NCBI RefSeq assembly: GCF_008831285.2
Contig: NC_045148.1
Coordinates: 10,483,001-10,547,000 of the forward strand
Direction: 5' to 3'
Length of the DNA: 64,000 bases
Source: Nymphaea colorata
Lineage: Eukaryota > Streptophyta > Magnoliopsida > Nymphaeales > Nymphaeaceae
The notes under the pieces are model-generated. The model was given only the letters and a program-made list of their open reading frames with translations. It was not told the DNA's origin and ran no database searches. The first letter of the stretch is position 1; each line of letters starts with the position of its first letter. The position numbers and the translations under genes were made by a program. Positions 21,351 through 33,265 of this stretch are shown here, one piece after another.

Positions 21351-21495
21351 CAGTGGCGTAGCCACATGGTGGCTGGTGTAGACAGTTGCCCACACCAGCC
21401 TCACAAAATTATTTTAATATACATGTTAATATGTAAAAAAAATAAAGAAATTGAATGAGTGCTCCCACCAGAAAAAATTTCTGGCGCCACTAGTG
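21351..21495. mobile_element. Small hAT-like MITE
   Basis: The ends CAGTGGCGTAGCCA and TGGCGCCACTAGTG are roughly inverted. The flanks CATTCGGG (21343-21350) and CATTCGAG (21496-21503) match at 7 of 8 bases, as expected for a hAT-type target duplication. A related end (GTGGCTACGCCACTG) lies near 28607-28621 in the other duplication unit. Confidence 0.5.
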
Positions 21496-22135
21496 CATTC
21501 GAGTCATTCGCCTAACTAGATATCGGCCAATAGGATATGAATTTGGGCTCCAATTTGAATCATGAAGACCAATAGTTCAATTTCAATATCACTAGGATCC
21601 ACTTATGCCTCAAAATCGCCTACCTAACGTAATCATCTTAACAAAGTTCGATTGTATTAACCGATCCGATTCAGTGGCCGATCCAAGAGAGTCACCTTTT
21701 AAATAAAAGTGTTTATTTTTAAGTTGCTTAATTGAATTAATCAATTAAGTTTTTTTAAAAATTGATTTTTTAAGTAATTTTGCCAATCCACAAATCAACT
21801 GAATCGGCATCCTTACCAGTTCAGTTCAAGAACCAATGTTTAGAATACTGTTTGGCAATACCCTAAGCATTTGATTCCAAGGCCCATTCAAAGGTGCCAT
21901 GTTGGTTTATTAATTAATTTTTTAATACTTTAAGAAAATTTTCTTTTTAATTATTCTTTGCATTTATTTTGTTTAGATTTTTTTTTTGTAAATTTTTTAC
22001 CAGTTTCCAACCGATCGACTCCTTGAGTCGTCCCTATAGAAATATGGGTTTGGGTACATGCTGTGCGATTGTAAACTTTAAAAATTTGTTGTTAAATTAT
22101 AATCACTTAATTCGTATTAACCATGGGTTATGAGT

Positions 22136-22398
22136 AGGCCTGAGCATATGGCTGGCCCCACATCCGAAACACAAGTCCTGCAAAAATATATATTTTAATA
22201 TACAATAATATATAAAAATAATTAATGGTAATAAAATATTATAATTACATATAAAAACAAAAAAAATTAATGTTTAAAAAAATTGATCAGGCCAAGCAAG
22301 GCGCCCACCAAGGCCAGCACAATGCCTTTTTTTGGGGTCTGAGAGTTGGGCCGGGTTCCAAGTACTCATCGGGTACCCAACCCAACGCCCAAGCTTAC
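22136..22398. mobile_element. MITE-like insertion specific to the left duplication unit
   Basis: This 263-bp segment starts AGGCCTGAGCATA and ends GCCCAAGCTTAC, weakly inverted to each other. It is flanked by TTATGAGT (22128-22135) and TTATGAAT (22399-22406). At the matching position of the other unit (about 29077) the sequence runs through without it. It therefore inserted after the segmental duplication, or was lost precisely from the other unit. Confidence 0.55.
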
Positions 22399-22625
22399 TT
22401 ATGAATAGCGATGATTTATAGTGACTTTAGTAGTGATTTATGGTGTTTTAAAAAATAAAAAATTTAAACTTTAATGGATATATATATAATACATGTTTCA
22501 ATAGCCACGTAATTACTACAGAAAAAAAAATAATGTTAAGAAAATCTAGAGAGACTTGCTGATTCAGGACCAATCACATTTCCTATTGCATGACCAATTA
22601 GGCAAAACCTTTTCTTTTCCAAATT

Positions 22626-22693
22626 GATCTTAATCATGAAATTGTACGTTGATCTTGATCATGAAATTGTACGTTGATCTTAAACATGAAATT
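22626..22693. repeat. 25-bp tandem repeat, 2.7 copies
   Basis: Units start GATCTTNATCATGAAATTGT at 22626, 22651 and 22676 (partial). The sister unit at about 29420 has only one copy, so the expansion happened after the duplication. Confidence 0.85.
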
Positions 22694-22934
22694 AACTAAT
22701 TAATCAACTGCTCTCTTTCAATGTCGCAGTGAAAGGGTTGGGCCTTGAATATTTCTTTCGAAAAGATATCTCCATATTGAATCAGAATATACTCTCTCTG
22801 CGTGAAGCAGATTCTCTGAAATTTCTGACAAAATTCCCCGCTCAAATGAGGTGCTTCTCATGGCACAGAGAGTCAGTAAAGATCTAGATTCAGCGGGGAG
22901 AGGAAAAGAGAAAGATCACTAGTGCAGACGTTCA

Positions 22935-23360
22935 AGTCAACTTTTCCAAATGGAAACCAGGATTGATGTGCTTCTCCTGGCTGCCCATCCTGATCACTAG
23001 TTGGTAACAAGTTTCTTTTACCATCTCTGTATTCATAAGGACCAGTTGCAGCATCTTCCCCTAACCAGGTGAGACATTCTACCTGCAGTATTCAGCATCC
23101 AGGAACTCCTTGTTTTTACAGCAACAAAGCACCAGAATCAGAATTTTAATCGGCAAAAAAGAAGATAAAAGCAGTTGTTCTGAGATGTTTGTAACCTGAT
23201 AAGCTTAACAAGAATGGGATTGAAACTAAAATCTAGAAGTCCTGACCAATTCACCCTCTTATTGAAGGCAACAGATTGTCTACAGCTTCGAAGGGAATCG
23301 ACTCGAGGAACTGTGCCACGAGAGAAGGCCGTGGGCTTATAGCCTTGGCCATGGGCTTAT
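22935..23360 (-). pseudogene. Decayed P450 relic (parts of exons 1 and 2)
   Basis: The segment 22935-23080 aligns to exon 2 of the CYP72A genes (TTTTCCAAATGGAAANCAGGA at its end, then a collapsed middle). The segment 23280-23360 aligns to the end of exon 1 (the AKPMAFSHD codons). Large internal deletions leave no frame. The relic at 29.65-30.09 kb is its duplicate. Confidence 0.75.
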
Positions 23361-23436
23361 AGCAAGAGGCGCATATAAGCTTTGGTTGGTAACATCTACA
23401 TAAGTTCTAGAAGATTAAAGTAGTCAAGAATCCTCT

Positions 23437-23626
23437 AGGTTGTGTTTGATTGCCTCTTAGACCTAATGCTGCATTAAAAGGATCTCAGTAACGTGGATCT
23501 TAAATCAACGTTAGATCTAAGAAACCATAAATTTAAAGTCATCTGTGAGGGGGTCAGACCTTAAATCCATGGATCCGATTTCAGATCACCGCAAATCTTA
23601 GATCCGTGGTAAAACAAACTCACCCT
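23437..23626. mobile_element. MITE-like element, same family as 20683
   Basis: The ends AGGTTGTGTTTG and CAAACTCACCCT are inverted repeats (10 of 12). The inside has paired segments around AAATCCATGGATCC. It is non-coding. Confidence 0.5.
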
Positions 23627-24173
23627 TGGGGTTTTATAGTGATGGATGGAATAGGTGTTCCTAAATCCTGCTAGAAAATATGAAAATGGAGAACCTCTGA
23701 TTATTTAATTTTTGGAATTTTATTGTTATGTAGGAATAATAGTCAGTTGTTAGATTTATTATATATATCTGCGATCTTTGTAATTGGTATATACAAATTT
23801 GCCTCTAATGGGACCATGATTTATTTCAATTATAGAGGAAGCACGCAAAAGTTTGCTACAAGAGATGAAAATATTAGAGAACTTAGGACGATTTTCCAAG
23901 ATTTTATTGCTATCTACAACAGTGATAATATTCACCCATTAGACATGTTATCCATAGTTGCAATCTTTATCTGCACAAGCAAAAATTGGACTATTACCAA
24001 TTCCAAGCATTTTGTTTTAGCGAATCTAGCTCGAGTAGCTGACTACAATGCATTATATCATAGTAGATTATGTAGAAACTGAAGGCCAAGTTGCTTCCTC
24101 TTTGCACCAAACCAAGCACATAGCAAAGTTAGACAGGCAACAGTGTGGAGGAAGCTATGTAGTGGTACTTTTC
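23627..24173. other. Spacer with an unrecognised 119-codon frame
   Basis: A plus-strand frame at 23723-24082 is open but not recognisable. It repeats a phrase (LLDLLYISAIFVIGI, then LDMLSIVAIFICTS), suggesting an internal duplication. Its first codon is TTG, not ATG, and I do not call it a gene. The right part is the 3' flank of the intact P450. Confidence 0.4.
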
Positions 24174-27100
24174 TCAGATAGAATGCAGGATGATCTGAGC
24201 TCCATGTTGAGGCTGAAGGGTTATGATCTGGCGTGGAGCATGAGCATAAGTTGGTGACAGTTCGAAGGAGAAGCGCTGCAGAATCATGGCAAGTGCCATC
24301 TTAGCCTCAATCAGTGCAAATGTCTGGCCAATGCAGATCCGAGGACCCCAACCAAATGGAAGGAATGCCAATTGATTCTTGGATGCATTTGCAATTCCTT
24401 CCGAAAACCTCTCTGGTTTGAATTCTTCAGCATCATCGCCCCAGAGCTTGTGATCATGGTGGATCAGAAGCAATGGCAGAATCAGGCGAACTCCTTCTGG
24501 GAGGATGAGGTCTCCTAATTTTACAGTCTTGTAAGTGTATCTAACAATAAAAGTTGCAGGTGGATATAGTCTTAAAACTTCGTTCAGAATCATGGTGACC
24601 TGCAATATTAGATCATATATGAAATGTACATATTTGTGCTAAATATTCAAAGTAGGCTCGGATAGAGCTTGCTAAAGAAGCTTAAACACAGTAATTCTAT
24701 TAGAATTTGGTGAAGGCACAACCAATTACTTGAACAATCAAGAGCATACTTACAGTCTTCAGGTGGCTTAAGCTGTCAAAAGAGGGGATGTTCTTTCCAC
24801 AAACTTGAAGAACCTCCTCCCTCGCATGCATCTGCCAGCTAGGGTACATGGAGAGCAGAACCATGGTCCATGTTAGCAACACTGAAGTTGTCTCCTGACC
24901 AGCAAAGTAGAAGAGCTTGCACTCCTCTATGACTTCCTTTCTTGTCATTCCCTTGTCCCCATGCTCACGATGGCTCTTGTTTGATTCCAACAATATGCCC
25001 AACAGATCATCATTTTTAGCTATCCCCAACTGCATTTCCTTCTCTCTCTTCTCAATTATGTTATTAAGCAGGGATATAACCTTTCTGTTCAGCTCCTTCT
25101 GCCTCTTGTTCTCCTTGGTGGGTAAAAACCTATTTTATACGCACATGACATTAGCATATGTTAAGTTTTCAATATTGTATTCTCTTACAAACTAATTTGT
25201 AATTAAATTAGTTCTGAAAGAATGTTATCAAGGACGGTACATATTTTACCTTGATCCAGGTATATAAATTCTTCTGATGGCTTGAATCACTAGCTCTGCT
25301 TGTTCCTTCTGCATTTGGAATATCTGCTTGCCTTCATCATAGTTACTGCCAAAGGCAGTCCTAGAAATGACATCTCCAGTAAGATTCTGAAGTTCGTTCC
25401 ACACATCCAACTCACACGATCCTTTGGGACTAATTGATTTTTCCCACCTCTGGACCAGCTCACTGCAGCTAGTGGAGAATGACGGCAGCATTCCCTACTC
25501 ACCCGAAACCAAAGCCGAAATGAAAGATCTATAGATGTAAGGCCGTAAAAATTGAAAGCTCTGTCTCACTGACAATAGGATCATCTATAACTACTTTTCC
25601 TGTATAAATTGGATACCAATTAAGTATGAGCCCCACAGGAAAAGGGCTCACCACTTTTTCATAGTAAAAGCCAACTAATAATAACAGTAAATATTAATAT
25701 TTGTCTGCCTACTTGCAACAAAATCCAGTACTCAGTCAGATACTACACATTTGACTAGAAAGGTGTGGTCAGTAAGGTAACAAAGAAAATTCCATATGAA
25801 GATCATAATTCTCTGCCTCAATTCTAACAAAGTAGTGATTTCTTGAAAGTCATTTTCAAAAAGTAGTTATCTCTATTCCTTTCGTTTTAAACAAATGAGA
25901 AGAACAACTTCAGGGACCAAGCTATTAATGAGCATGTTCTTAAGATGTGGAACCTCAATCAGTTCCCAAATAACTCTTATATTTGCATTGAATTATTGTT
26001 TACTCAGTCTTACTAAGTAGGCAACTGATCCATATCAAAATCAATAAATACTATAACTGATTACTAAACCGTGGTAAAGTGGTTCATTTTTCCCTTTCGT
26101 TCTTCAAATACACAAGCGAGCTGTGGTTACAACTACTATAGACTATAGAATACGCCCATGTAGGATCACAGCGGACACTGAACACTGAACCTTCTTCAAC
26201 TTGAAGGTCTTCGGTTCAAGGTGGACTGACCTCTTCTTGACATCTTTTGGAACTAAACACTAAATGCGTTCACATGAAATTGAGTTTGACGATTTAGGTG
26301 AGAAACTGGGTCCTATGCCCATCTTTTCAAAAAACATGCCTCTAAGGTATCTGTCTTATACAACAAAATAAATTTTCTGCCAAATAAGGGTTCAGAAGAA
26401 GAAGAAGAATTATATAGACAGCTACATTAATCGTTCAAACCTTGAGTTTTTCCAAATGGAAAACAGGACTGATGCGCCTTCTCTGGACTGCCCATTGTTC
26501 ACCGTTCAAGTTGGCGAGGCCCCACGCCAGCATCTTCACCTGGGCCGGCTGAGGGGCCTTGGAGAAGTGCCCAAATTTGTTGGAAAGGACTTCTTTTACC
26601 ATCTCCGGATCCTGCAGGATTAGCTGCGGAGTCTTCCCAAACCAAGTCAGAGAAATTCTTCCTGCACTTGTTCCATAAAGAATCAAACTCGAATCAAACG
26701 AAGTACAAGATTAAAAGGCCAAAATTGGGGCCCAATATATGGGCGTCTTTCAAAAAGAAAGTAAAATAGCAGAAAAATAACAAGACATGAATCTGATTAC
26801 TGAAGACGGAACGAAACTTCTTTTTTCTCATCCAGTGCATATTGGCAGTCTTTGAATTGGCAAAGGTTATCTGCCATTAATTAGTTTCGAACTCCCAGTC
26901 AACTTGGTGAAGTTCAGAGCCACAGGTCATATAGCTAAAGAATAAAGAGTTGAGACCTACGGCCTTATAACATACCGTGTTTATCAACGGATTCCTTAAA
27001 GAATGGCCCGACTCGTGGAGCTATGTCATGAGAGAAGGCCATGGGCTTAGCCAACGCTTTCTCTTGCATCGTGGCTGCTTCCTTTATGTTGCCTACGAGG

Positions 27101-27249
27101 AGTTTGTAAGGGTAGCCATGGATTCCCTGCCTCTTGAAGGCCTCTGCGTACTGCCTGGGCTTCCACCACACAGAGTATACTGTCTTCACCACCACCCACG
27201 AGAGGAAGAGAGCTACAGAAGCCAGGAGAAGGAGCACGGCAGCTGCCAT
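24174..27249 (-). CDS. CYP72A: Cytochrome P450, CYP72A-type, intact, five exons
   Basis: Exons on the minus strand are 27249-26976, 26661-26441, 25494-25250, 25129-24754 and 24599-24174. They are joined by GT-AG introns into 1,542 nt (513 residues plus stop). The protein starts with a membrane anchor ([21 protein letters not shown]). It has the I-helix motif AGQETTS (about 320), the K-helix ExxR as [13 protein letters not shown], and the haem-binding block [10 protein letters not shown] (about 453-462, with Cys as iron ligand). Segments such as [36 protein letters not shown] and [15 protein letters not shown] identify the CYP72A group: ER-bound monooxygenases acting on terpenoids, triterpenes or hormones, with substrates that differ by member. 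The ATG at 27249 is the first in frame; a stop lies upstream. Intron 2 (25495-26440) is the longest. The substrate cannot be told from sequence. Confidence 0.93.
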
Positions 27250-29649
27250 GAATGCTGTTATTCCTTGGCTTACTGAGACTGCTGATGGGGGCGGGCGACC
27301 ACATGGCTAGTATTTATGGAAAATTTTCCGCTTGGTTCATGTGGTGACAAGTGACGATGGGAACGCCGTAGAATTAATGCTCGGCTCCAAATCAATGCAG
27401 TCAACGTTAGGCATCTCCCTGAGGTATTTTATCTTAGCGCTCAAGAAAAGAAAAGAGTTGTCTAAGAGTGTCTTGCGTGCCACCACCAACCTTCACTCTC
27501 ACCAATTCAAATGATATTTTTGTTCCTTCCCAGCTCTTTTTCTGTTTCTTTCTTCTTTGTTTTTGAAAGTCATCTTTCTCAAATGTAATGGTTACGCCAC
27601 AATGTCTAGTATATGGAATTGAAGTGATTATTATATAATTTTATGGTTCATAAATCTGGATTTTGGTATTCGGAAAGGAACAGAATATTGAGGGTGATAC
27701 TGTACGTTTGCAAAAAAAATAAGCAGTGGCTGCTTTCAACGTTAACCTCTTTCACTAAATTACAACATTTTTATTCTTTAAGTTAATAGAAGTTTACTTA
27801 TTTCATCCTTAGTTTGTTTAAATCTTCGTATAAAAAGTAGTCCTTTTTGACAAAAAACTTTCCTCTTAGTTTGAAGGCATTCATAAGTAAATGCAACTTA
27901 ACTTGAGCTAGTGATAAGAGGAGAACGCGAAGAATGTTAAATCGAACAATATTATGTATCAATTTCAATTTTGCCTATGCTTTTGTTCCTTGTAAGCCTG
28001 AGTGGTTAAGTTCCAAGGTTTTAGTTAGTTGATGAATAATTGGTGGAAGGCTAATTCCCGATTGGATCCATATATGGTTGTGTTTGTTTACTACAGATCA
28101 CAAATCTCAGTGATACAAAAGTACTTAAGATCTCAAATTCATGGATTTAAGGTCGGATCTTTCCTTATTTGATTTTAAATACATGGTTTTTTTTATATAA
28201 CATAGATTTAAGATCCAAGCTATTAAGAATATGAGATCTTGTGTTTGTTTAAACTAGAAATCTTACGTAGCACAACTTTTAAAGCAGCGTCGGATTTCAA
28301 ATCCGAGGCTATATGAGTATTAACCTCTATCGAAGCCGTTGTAGCCCTAGCAATTAGAGCTCTTAACTTGTCATTCATTACTTGCTTAGCGATTATGTTT
28401 TTTCCTTAAAACATTAGTTTAAAAGCCATTTTTACCAAAAAAAAAAAAAGAAGAAACTATTTGAGGTGGAGCCAGAAAAATTGGATGGAGGAGCATGTGT
28501 TTAAACAAACTCAAATCTAGTGGGACACTTATATATATAAGAATAAATATTTAAGATTTCTATTTAAAAATAAAACTTTTACTGCCCACACCACAGTTGC
28601 CACAGTGTGGCTACGCCACTGCTTGGAAGTACTATATTTTCTTTAAAAATTTTCCGGCAGTTCCGTTTTCACGGACACCATGTTATCTTCCAACTCCGGC
28701 CGCCAACCAAACTGTTTGGCAACACCCTAAACATTTGATTCCGTGGCCTATTCGAAGGTGGCCCTTTGGTTTTTAAATAATTTTTTAATACTTCAGGAAT
28801 TTTTCTTTTTAATTATTATTTTCGTTTATTATTTATTAAAAAAATACCAGTTTCCAACCGATCCACTCCTTGAGAAGTCCGGATCGAAATATTTACATCC
28901 TTCTGATGCCACGTCGCCACGTGATCTGTCAAACTGTTAGATTCCTTATTTTTTAACTTAATGGCTTGATGATTCCAAGGAGTGCAATGCTGCTGCCATG
29001 CGCTTGAATATAAAATTTAAAAATTTGTCGTTAAAAAAATAATCACTTAATTCATATTAACCACGGACTATGTTCGGTTTATATGACTTTCGTGGTGATT
29101 TATGGTTTTTAATAAATAGATTTTTAAAATTTAACCATTTAATAATCTCCTATAATGCCAAGTTAATATATATATATATATATATATTCTAGCTTTGCCA
29201 GAGATGAGACACATGTTTAAATGGCTACTTAATTACTACAGGAAAAAAAAGAAAAAAATTAATGTTAAGAAAATCTAAGAGACTTGTTGAAACATGAAAG
29301 TGAAAATGTACCATTTGACTCGAATCAGCCGATTCAGGACCAATCACGTTTCTTATTGCATGACCAACTAGGCAAAAGTTTTTCTTTTCCAACTTAAGCA
29401 GAAAGCAACGTTTGCACCCTTTGATCTTAATCATGAAATTTAACTCAACCACTCTTTTTCAAGGCCCCATTGAAAGATTGTGCCTCGATATTTCTTTCGA
29501 AAAGATATCTCCATGTTGAATCCGGATATACTGTCTCTGCGTGTAGCAGATTCTGATAAAATTTACAAGAAGGTGCTTTTTATGGCGCCAGAAACTCAGT
29601 AGGATCAAGATTCAGCAGGGAGAAGAAAAGAGAAAGATCACTAGTGCAA
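27250..29649. other. Spacer, duplicate of 19.35-22.9 kb
   Basis: Block by block this matches the DNA upstream of the left P450 copy. Examples are the stretch around GTATATGGAATTGAA (27613 versus 20230), TTGGATCCATA (28062 versus 20670) and TATTTCTTTCGAAAAGATATCTCCAT (29488 versus 22750). It lacks the TA expansion and the MITE at 22136. It holds a MITE relic near 28076 and a TA run near 29168-29188. No gene is seen. Confidence 0.65.
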
Positions 29650-30090
29650 AGCTTCACGTCAACTTTTCCAAATGGAAAGCAGGATTGATGAGCTTCTCCT
29701 GGCTGCCCATTCGTCACCTCTGAAGCCAGGAAAACTTGCCTGATTTGTTGGAGAGAAGTTCTTTCACCATCATCTTCCCAACCAGGCGAGACATATTCTA
29801 CCTGCAGTATTCAACGTCCAAGAACTCCTTGTTCTTACAGCAAAAAAGCACCAGAATCAGATATTTAATCCACGAAATGAAAATTAAGCAGTTGGTCTTA
29901 AATATTCTAACCTGATAAACTTAACAAGAATGGGATTGAAACTAAAAACTAGAAGTCCTGACCAATTCACCCAGTTATTGAAGGTGCTTTTTGTAGAAGG
30001 TGCTTTTTACAAGCAGCTGCTTCATTCCTATTGGCAACCGTGAAGAAGGAACACGGCTGCCATGAATGCTTTCTTTTCTGTACAGGCTTT
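29650..30090 (-). pseudogene. Decayed P450 relic, duplicate of that at 22.9-23.4 kb
   Basis: The segment 29650-29800 matches P450 exon 2 with a collapsed middle. The segment 30040-30080 matches the start of exon 1 (the CACGGCTGCCATGAATGCT block, around the expected ATG). It shares with the 22.9-kb relic the same flanking text (CTACCTGCAGTATTCAACGTCCA), so both descend from one already damaged gene. Confidence 0.72.
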
Positions 30091-30104
30091 GGTCTTGCTT
30101 GCTT

Positions 30105-30146
30105 GGTGACCAGATTAAGTTGTATGGTGACCAGATTAAGTTGTAT
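30105..30146. repeat. 21-bp tandem duplication
   Basis: GGTGACCAGATTAAGTTGTA is repeated twice with a period of 21. It is non-coding. Confidence 0.85.
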
Positions 30147-30329
30147 GGATTGCAGCCCATGACAGGGCCATGTCATGTGAATAGGATCCACTCTTGAGCT
30201 TCGACTTCATTTTGGAATTCTGAAGCTTATAATCAATAAAAAGTAATTTCAGTTTGCAGGAACATTAATAAAAGAAAAAGTTTTGAGAAAATAAGAAAAT
30301 GTATGTCAGTTTGATTTTCTTTTTTTTTT

Positions 30330-30555
30330 TAAAAAAAAATGTTAGTTGCTTGAATTAAGCATAAACTAAGCAATCCATTGAGAGCCATTGGGGTTGGACA
30401 TGAAACTTGGGGTGAGCAAAAAGTTAACCTATTGAATCGAAGAAGGCCCCTCTCCCCTGCGATCTCATTTTTAATATCCAAAGAACTAGCAGTTATAGGA
30501 ATCGAACAGATGACTCATTTTCCAGGTGCCTGTCTATCCTACCAACTATGCTAAG
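30330..30555 (-). mobile_element. Possible tRNA-derived SINE relic
   Basis: On the minus strand an A-box-like TAGCATAGTTGG (30553-30542) is followed 34 bp later by a B-box-like GTTCGATTCC (30507-30498), the spacing of a pol III promoter. The D and anticodon stems do not pair properly, so it is not a tRNA gene. A mixed A/T homopolymer at about 30320-30340 could mark the 3' end. The evidence is weak. Confidence 0.3.
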
Positions 30556-30970
30556 GTTCTCCACGCTAAAAACTTAGCTACCGTTTATGAAACAAGATTT
30601 GTGAAGTTGTTTGTATTTGCAAGTTCTTTAGATTCTCATAAAGCTTTCTTTCTCCATAGAAAAACGAAGGCAAAGGGTAAACCTCTTAAAAACGGCGGCC
30701 AGTTTAGCGGCCGCTGCCACAATCCACCTACTGCACCGACCCTGTCGAGCCTCCATTAGCTCCATTTCTACTACTGAAAGAAGTGGTAGTTTTCTTTTCT
30801 GCACGTCGACGATCTACGAGATCGAGAATGAAAGAAGTTTTTCCTAGCAAAAGTAGGTCGAGCAAGGACCTGGTTGGTTCATTTACCAGCCGTCGTGCGG
30901 CTAAGTGCAGGAGCCCCCATGATTTCTAGACAAGGAGAATATCTCTCCGTTCTTGTTTCCAGAATGCAAG

Positions 30971-33265
30971 ATGGTCGTGGTCGCGACCAGTAGGGCGACA
31001 GGGAAGTTGGTATCCAGGCTGCGTACAGTTTCGAAATGTGAAGCCGCTACGCCGCCACCGAAGGGTGGCGGAAAGAGGCGGTCGTCACCAACTGTATCTG
31101 ATGAACAGATCGTGAAATGGAACATGGCTATCAGCAGTCACATGCGAAGCGGGAATTGTGATTCCGCGCGGAAACTGTTCGACGAAATGCCTAGGAGAAG
31201 CACAGTGTCGTGGAACGCCATGATATCGGGCTATGCTTCGAATGGCATGATAGAGTTGGCGAGGGAGATGTTTGAGAGGGTTCCTAAGAGGGATTTAGTC
31301 TCCTGGAACGTGATGATAGCTGGGCACGTTCGAAACCGGAATCTAAGAGCTGCGCGTCGGTTGTTTGATGAAATGCCCGAAAGAGATGTTGTGTCCTGGA
31401 ATACGCTTGTTTCTGGGTATACCCAGAACGCGCTTATGAATGAAGCGCGAGAATTATTTGAGATGATGCCGATTAGAAACTCAATCTCGTGGAATGCCAT
31501 GCTCACGGGATATGTTCAACATGGCAAAATCGATCTGGCGAAAGAATTTTTTGAGACGAATTCAGACTGGGATATTGTTGCTTGGAATGCGTTAATGGGC
31601 GGATATGTTCAGAAGGGCAGACTAGAAGAGGCACGGGAATTATTCGACAGGATGCCTGAGAGAGATGCCGTCTCGTGGAATACGATGATCAGTGGTTATG
31701 CACAGAATGGAAAACTTCCAGAAGCTGAAAAGCTCTTCACCAATGCTCCAGTTCTGGACGTTGTTAGTTGGACAGCTATGGTATCTGCGTATGTGCAGAA
31801 TGGCAGGCTTGTGGATGCTCAAAAAGTTTTTGATGAAATGCCAGAAAGGAATGAGGTTTCTTGGAATGCATTGATTGCAGGGTATGCCCAGAGCCGACAA
31901 ATGGACAAAGTACAAGAACTTTTCGAGAAAATGCCTTGCCGTAATATTAGCTCTTGGAACACAATGATCACCGGTCATGCCCAGAACGGTAATGTAGATC
32001 TTGCTCGACAGGTTTTCGATAGGATGCCTCAACGGGATTCTATATCGTGGGCCGGAATGATAGCTGGGTATGCACAAAATGGACGTGGAGAAGAAGCTCT
32101 ACAGCTGTTTATTGAAATGAGACGCAGCGGAGAGCAAAGCAACAGGTCGACTTTCACATGTTCTCTTAGCACATGTGCTGATCTTGCAGCTGTCGAATGT
32201 GGAAAGCAGTTGCACGGTCTCCTTGTGAAGGTTGGCTATGAGATGGGGTGCTTTGTGGGAAATGCGCTTCTTGCCATGTATTGCAAATGTGGGAGCATAG
32301 ATGAAGCATATGGTGCATTTGAATGTATGCAAGAAAGAGATGCTGTTACTTGGAACACCATGATTGCCGGATATGCAAGACATGGTTTTGGATTAGAAGC
32401 ACTCAAAGTCTTTGAGACTATGAGGATGACAAATACTAAGCCAGACGATGTCACCATGATTGGAGTTTTATCAGCATGTAGCCATGCCGGCTTAGTGGAC
32501 ATGGGAATGGATTACTTTCACACGATGAATGCTAAATATGAGATAAAAACAACTCCTCAACACTATACTTGCGTGATTGACCTCCTTGGCCGGGCAGGTA
32601 GACTGGAAGAGGCCCAAGAGCTGATGAAAAATATGCCTTTTGAGCCAGATGCGACTATGTGGGGTGCTTTGCTAGGGGCGAGTAGAATTCATGGGGACAC
32701 TAAGTTAGGTGAGATTGCTGCTGAGAAAATTTTTCAGATGGAACCAGACAATGCGGGAATGTATGTGCTTCTTTCTAATCTCTATGCAATAGATGGCAGG
32801 TGGCGTGATGTGGACAGATTGAGGGACATGATGAGAGAGAGAGGAGTGAAGAAGGTGCCTGGTTATAGTTGGATTGAGATAAAGGACGAAGTCCACACAT
32901 TCTCTGTCGGGGATACTGCACACCCTGAAAAGGAGAAAATCTATGCTTTCTTAGAGGAACTAGATCTGCAAATGAAAAAGAAAGGGTATGTCTCGTCCAC
33001 GAAGATGGTATTGCATGATGTTGAAGAGGAAGAAAAGGAACATATGCTCAAGTACCATAGTGAAAAACTTGCGGTTGCTTTTGGGATTTTGAATGTGCCT
33101 GCGGGAAGACCTGTTAGAGTGATTAAGAACCTTAGGGTATGCCAGGACTGCCACAATGCGATCAAGTACGTCTCTAAGATTACAGGGAGGTTGATTATAC
33201 TAAGGGACTCCAATCGGTTTCATCATTTTGATGGCGGAAAATGTTCATGTGGAGATTATTGGTAA
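30971..33265 (+). CDS. PLS-class pentatricopeptide repeat protein with E and DYW domains
   Basis: This is an intronless gene of 764 codons. The frame is open from 30953, but the first ATG is at 30971. The N terminus is rich in Arg and Ser without acidic residues, as in mitochondrial or plastid targeting peptides. Then come about a dozen repeats built around [21 protein letters not shown], mostly the short 31-residue S type in a row. They are followed by longer P/L repeats, an E domain, the PG box ([11 protein letters not shown]) and a complete DYW domain. The DYW domain carries the deaminase-like HSEKLA and CQDCH zinc ligands and the exact C-terminal CGDYW. DYW proteins bind one RNA site and carry the cytidine deaminase for C-to-U editing in organelles. 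The sequence closely resembles Arabidopsis At4g02750 as I remember it; the RNA target is unknown. No frame damage is seen. Confidence 0.95.
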   Translation: MVVVATSRATGKLVSRLRTVSKCEAATPPPKGGGKRRSSPTVSDEQIVKWNMAISSHMRSGNCDSARKLFDEMPRRSTVSWNAMISGYASNGMIELAREMFERVPKRDLVSWNVMIAGHVRNRNLRAARRLFDEMPERDVVSWNTLVSGYTQNALMNEARELFEMMPIRNSISWNAMLTGYVQHGKIDLAKEFFETNSDWDIVAWNALMGGYVQKGRLEEARELFDRMPERDAVSWNTMISGYAQNGKLPEAEKLFTNAPVLDVVSWTAMVSAYVQNGRLVDAQKVFDEMPERNEVSWNALIAGYAQSRQMDKVQELFEKMPCRNISSWNTMITGHAQNGNVDLARQVFDRMPQRDSISWAGMIAGYAQNGRGEEALQLFIEMRRSGEQSNRSTFTCSLSTCADLAAVECGKQLHGLLVKVGYEMGCFVGNALLAMYCKCGSIDEAYGAFECMQERDAVTWNTMIAGYARHGFGLEALKVFETMRMTNTKPDDVTMIGVLSACSHAGLVDMGMDYFHTMNAKYEIKTTPQHYTCVIDLLGRAGRLEEAQELMKNMPFEPDATMWGALLGASRIHGDTKLGEIAAEKIFQMEPDNAGMYVLLSNLYAIDGRWRDVDRLRDMMRERGVKKVPGYSWIEIKDEVHTFSVGDTAHPEKEKIYAFLEELDLQMKKKGYVSSTKMVLHDVEEEEKEHMLKYHSEKLAVAFGILNVPAGRPVRVIKNLRVCQDCHNAIKYVSKITGRLIILRDSNRFHHFDGGKCSCGDYW

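Noticed and set aside
30498-30553. tRNA gene
   Set aside because: A- and B-box-like motifs are present, but the D and anticodon stems do not pair; at best a SINE relic.
31231-32502. Several minus-strand frames of 90-145 codons
   Set aside because: They are antisense shadows of the PPR repeats; the repeat structure keeps them open.
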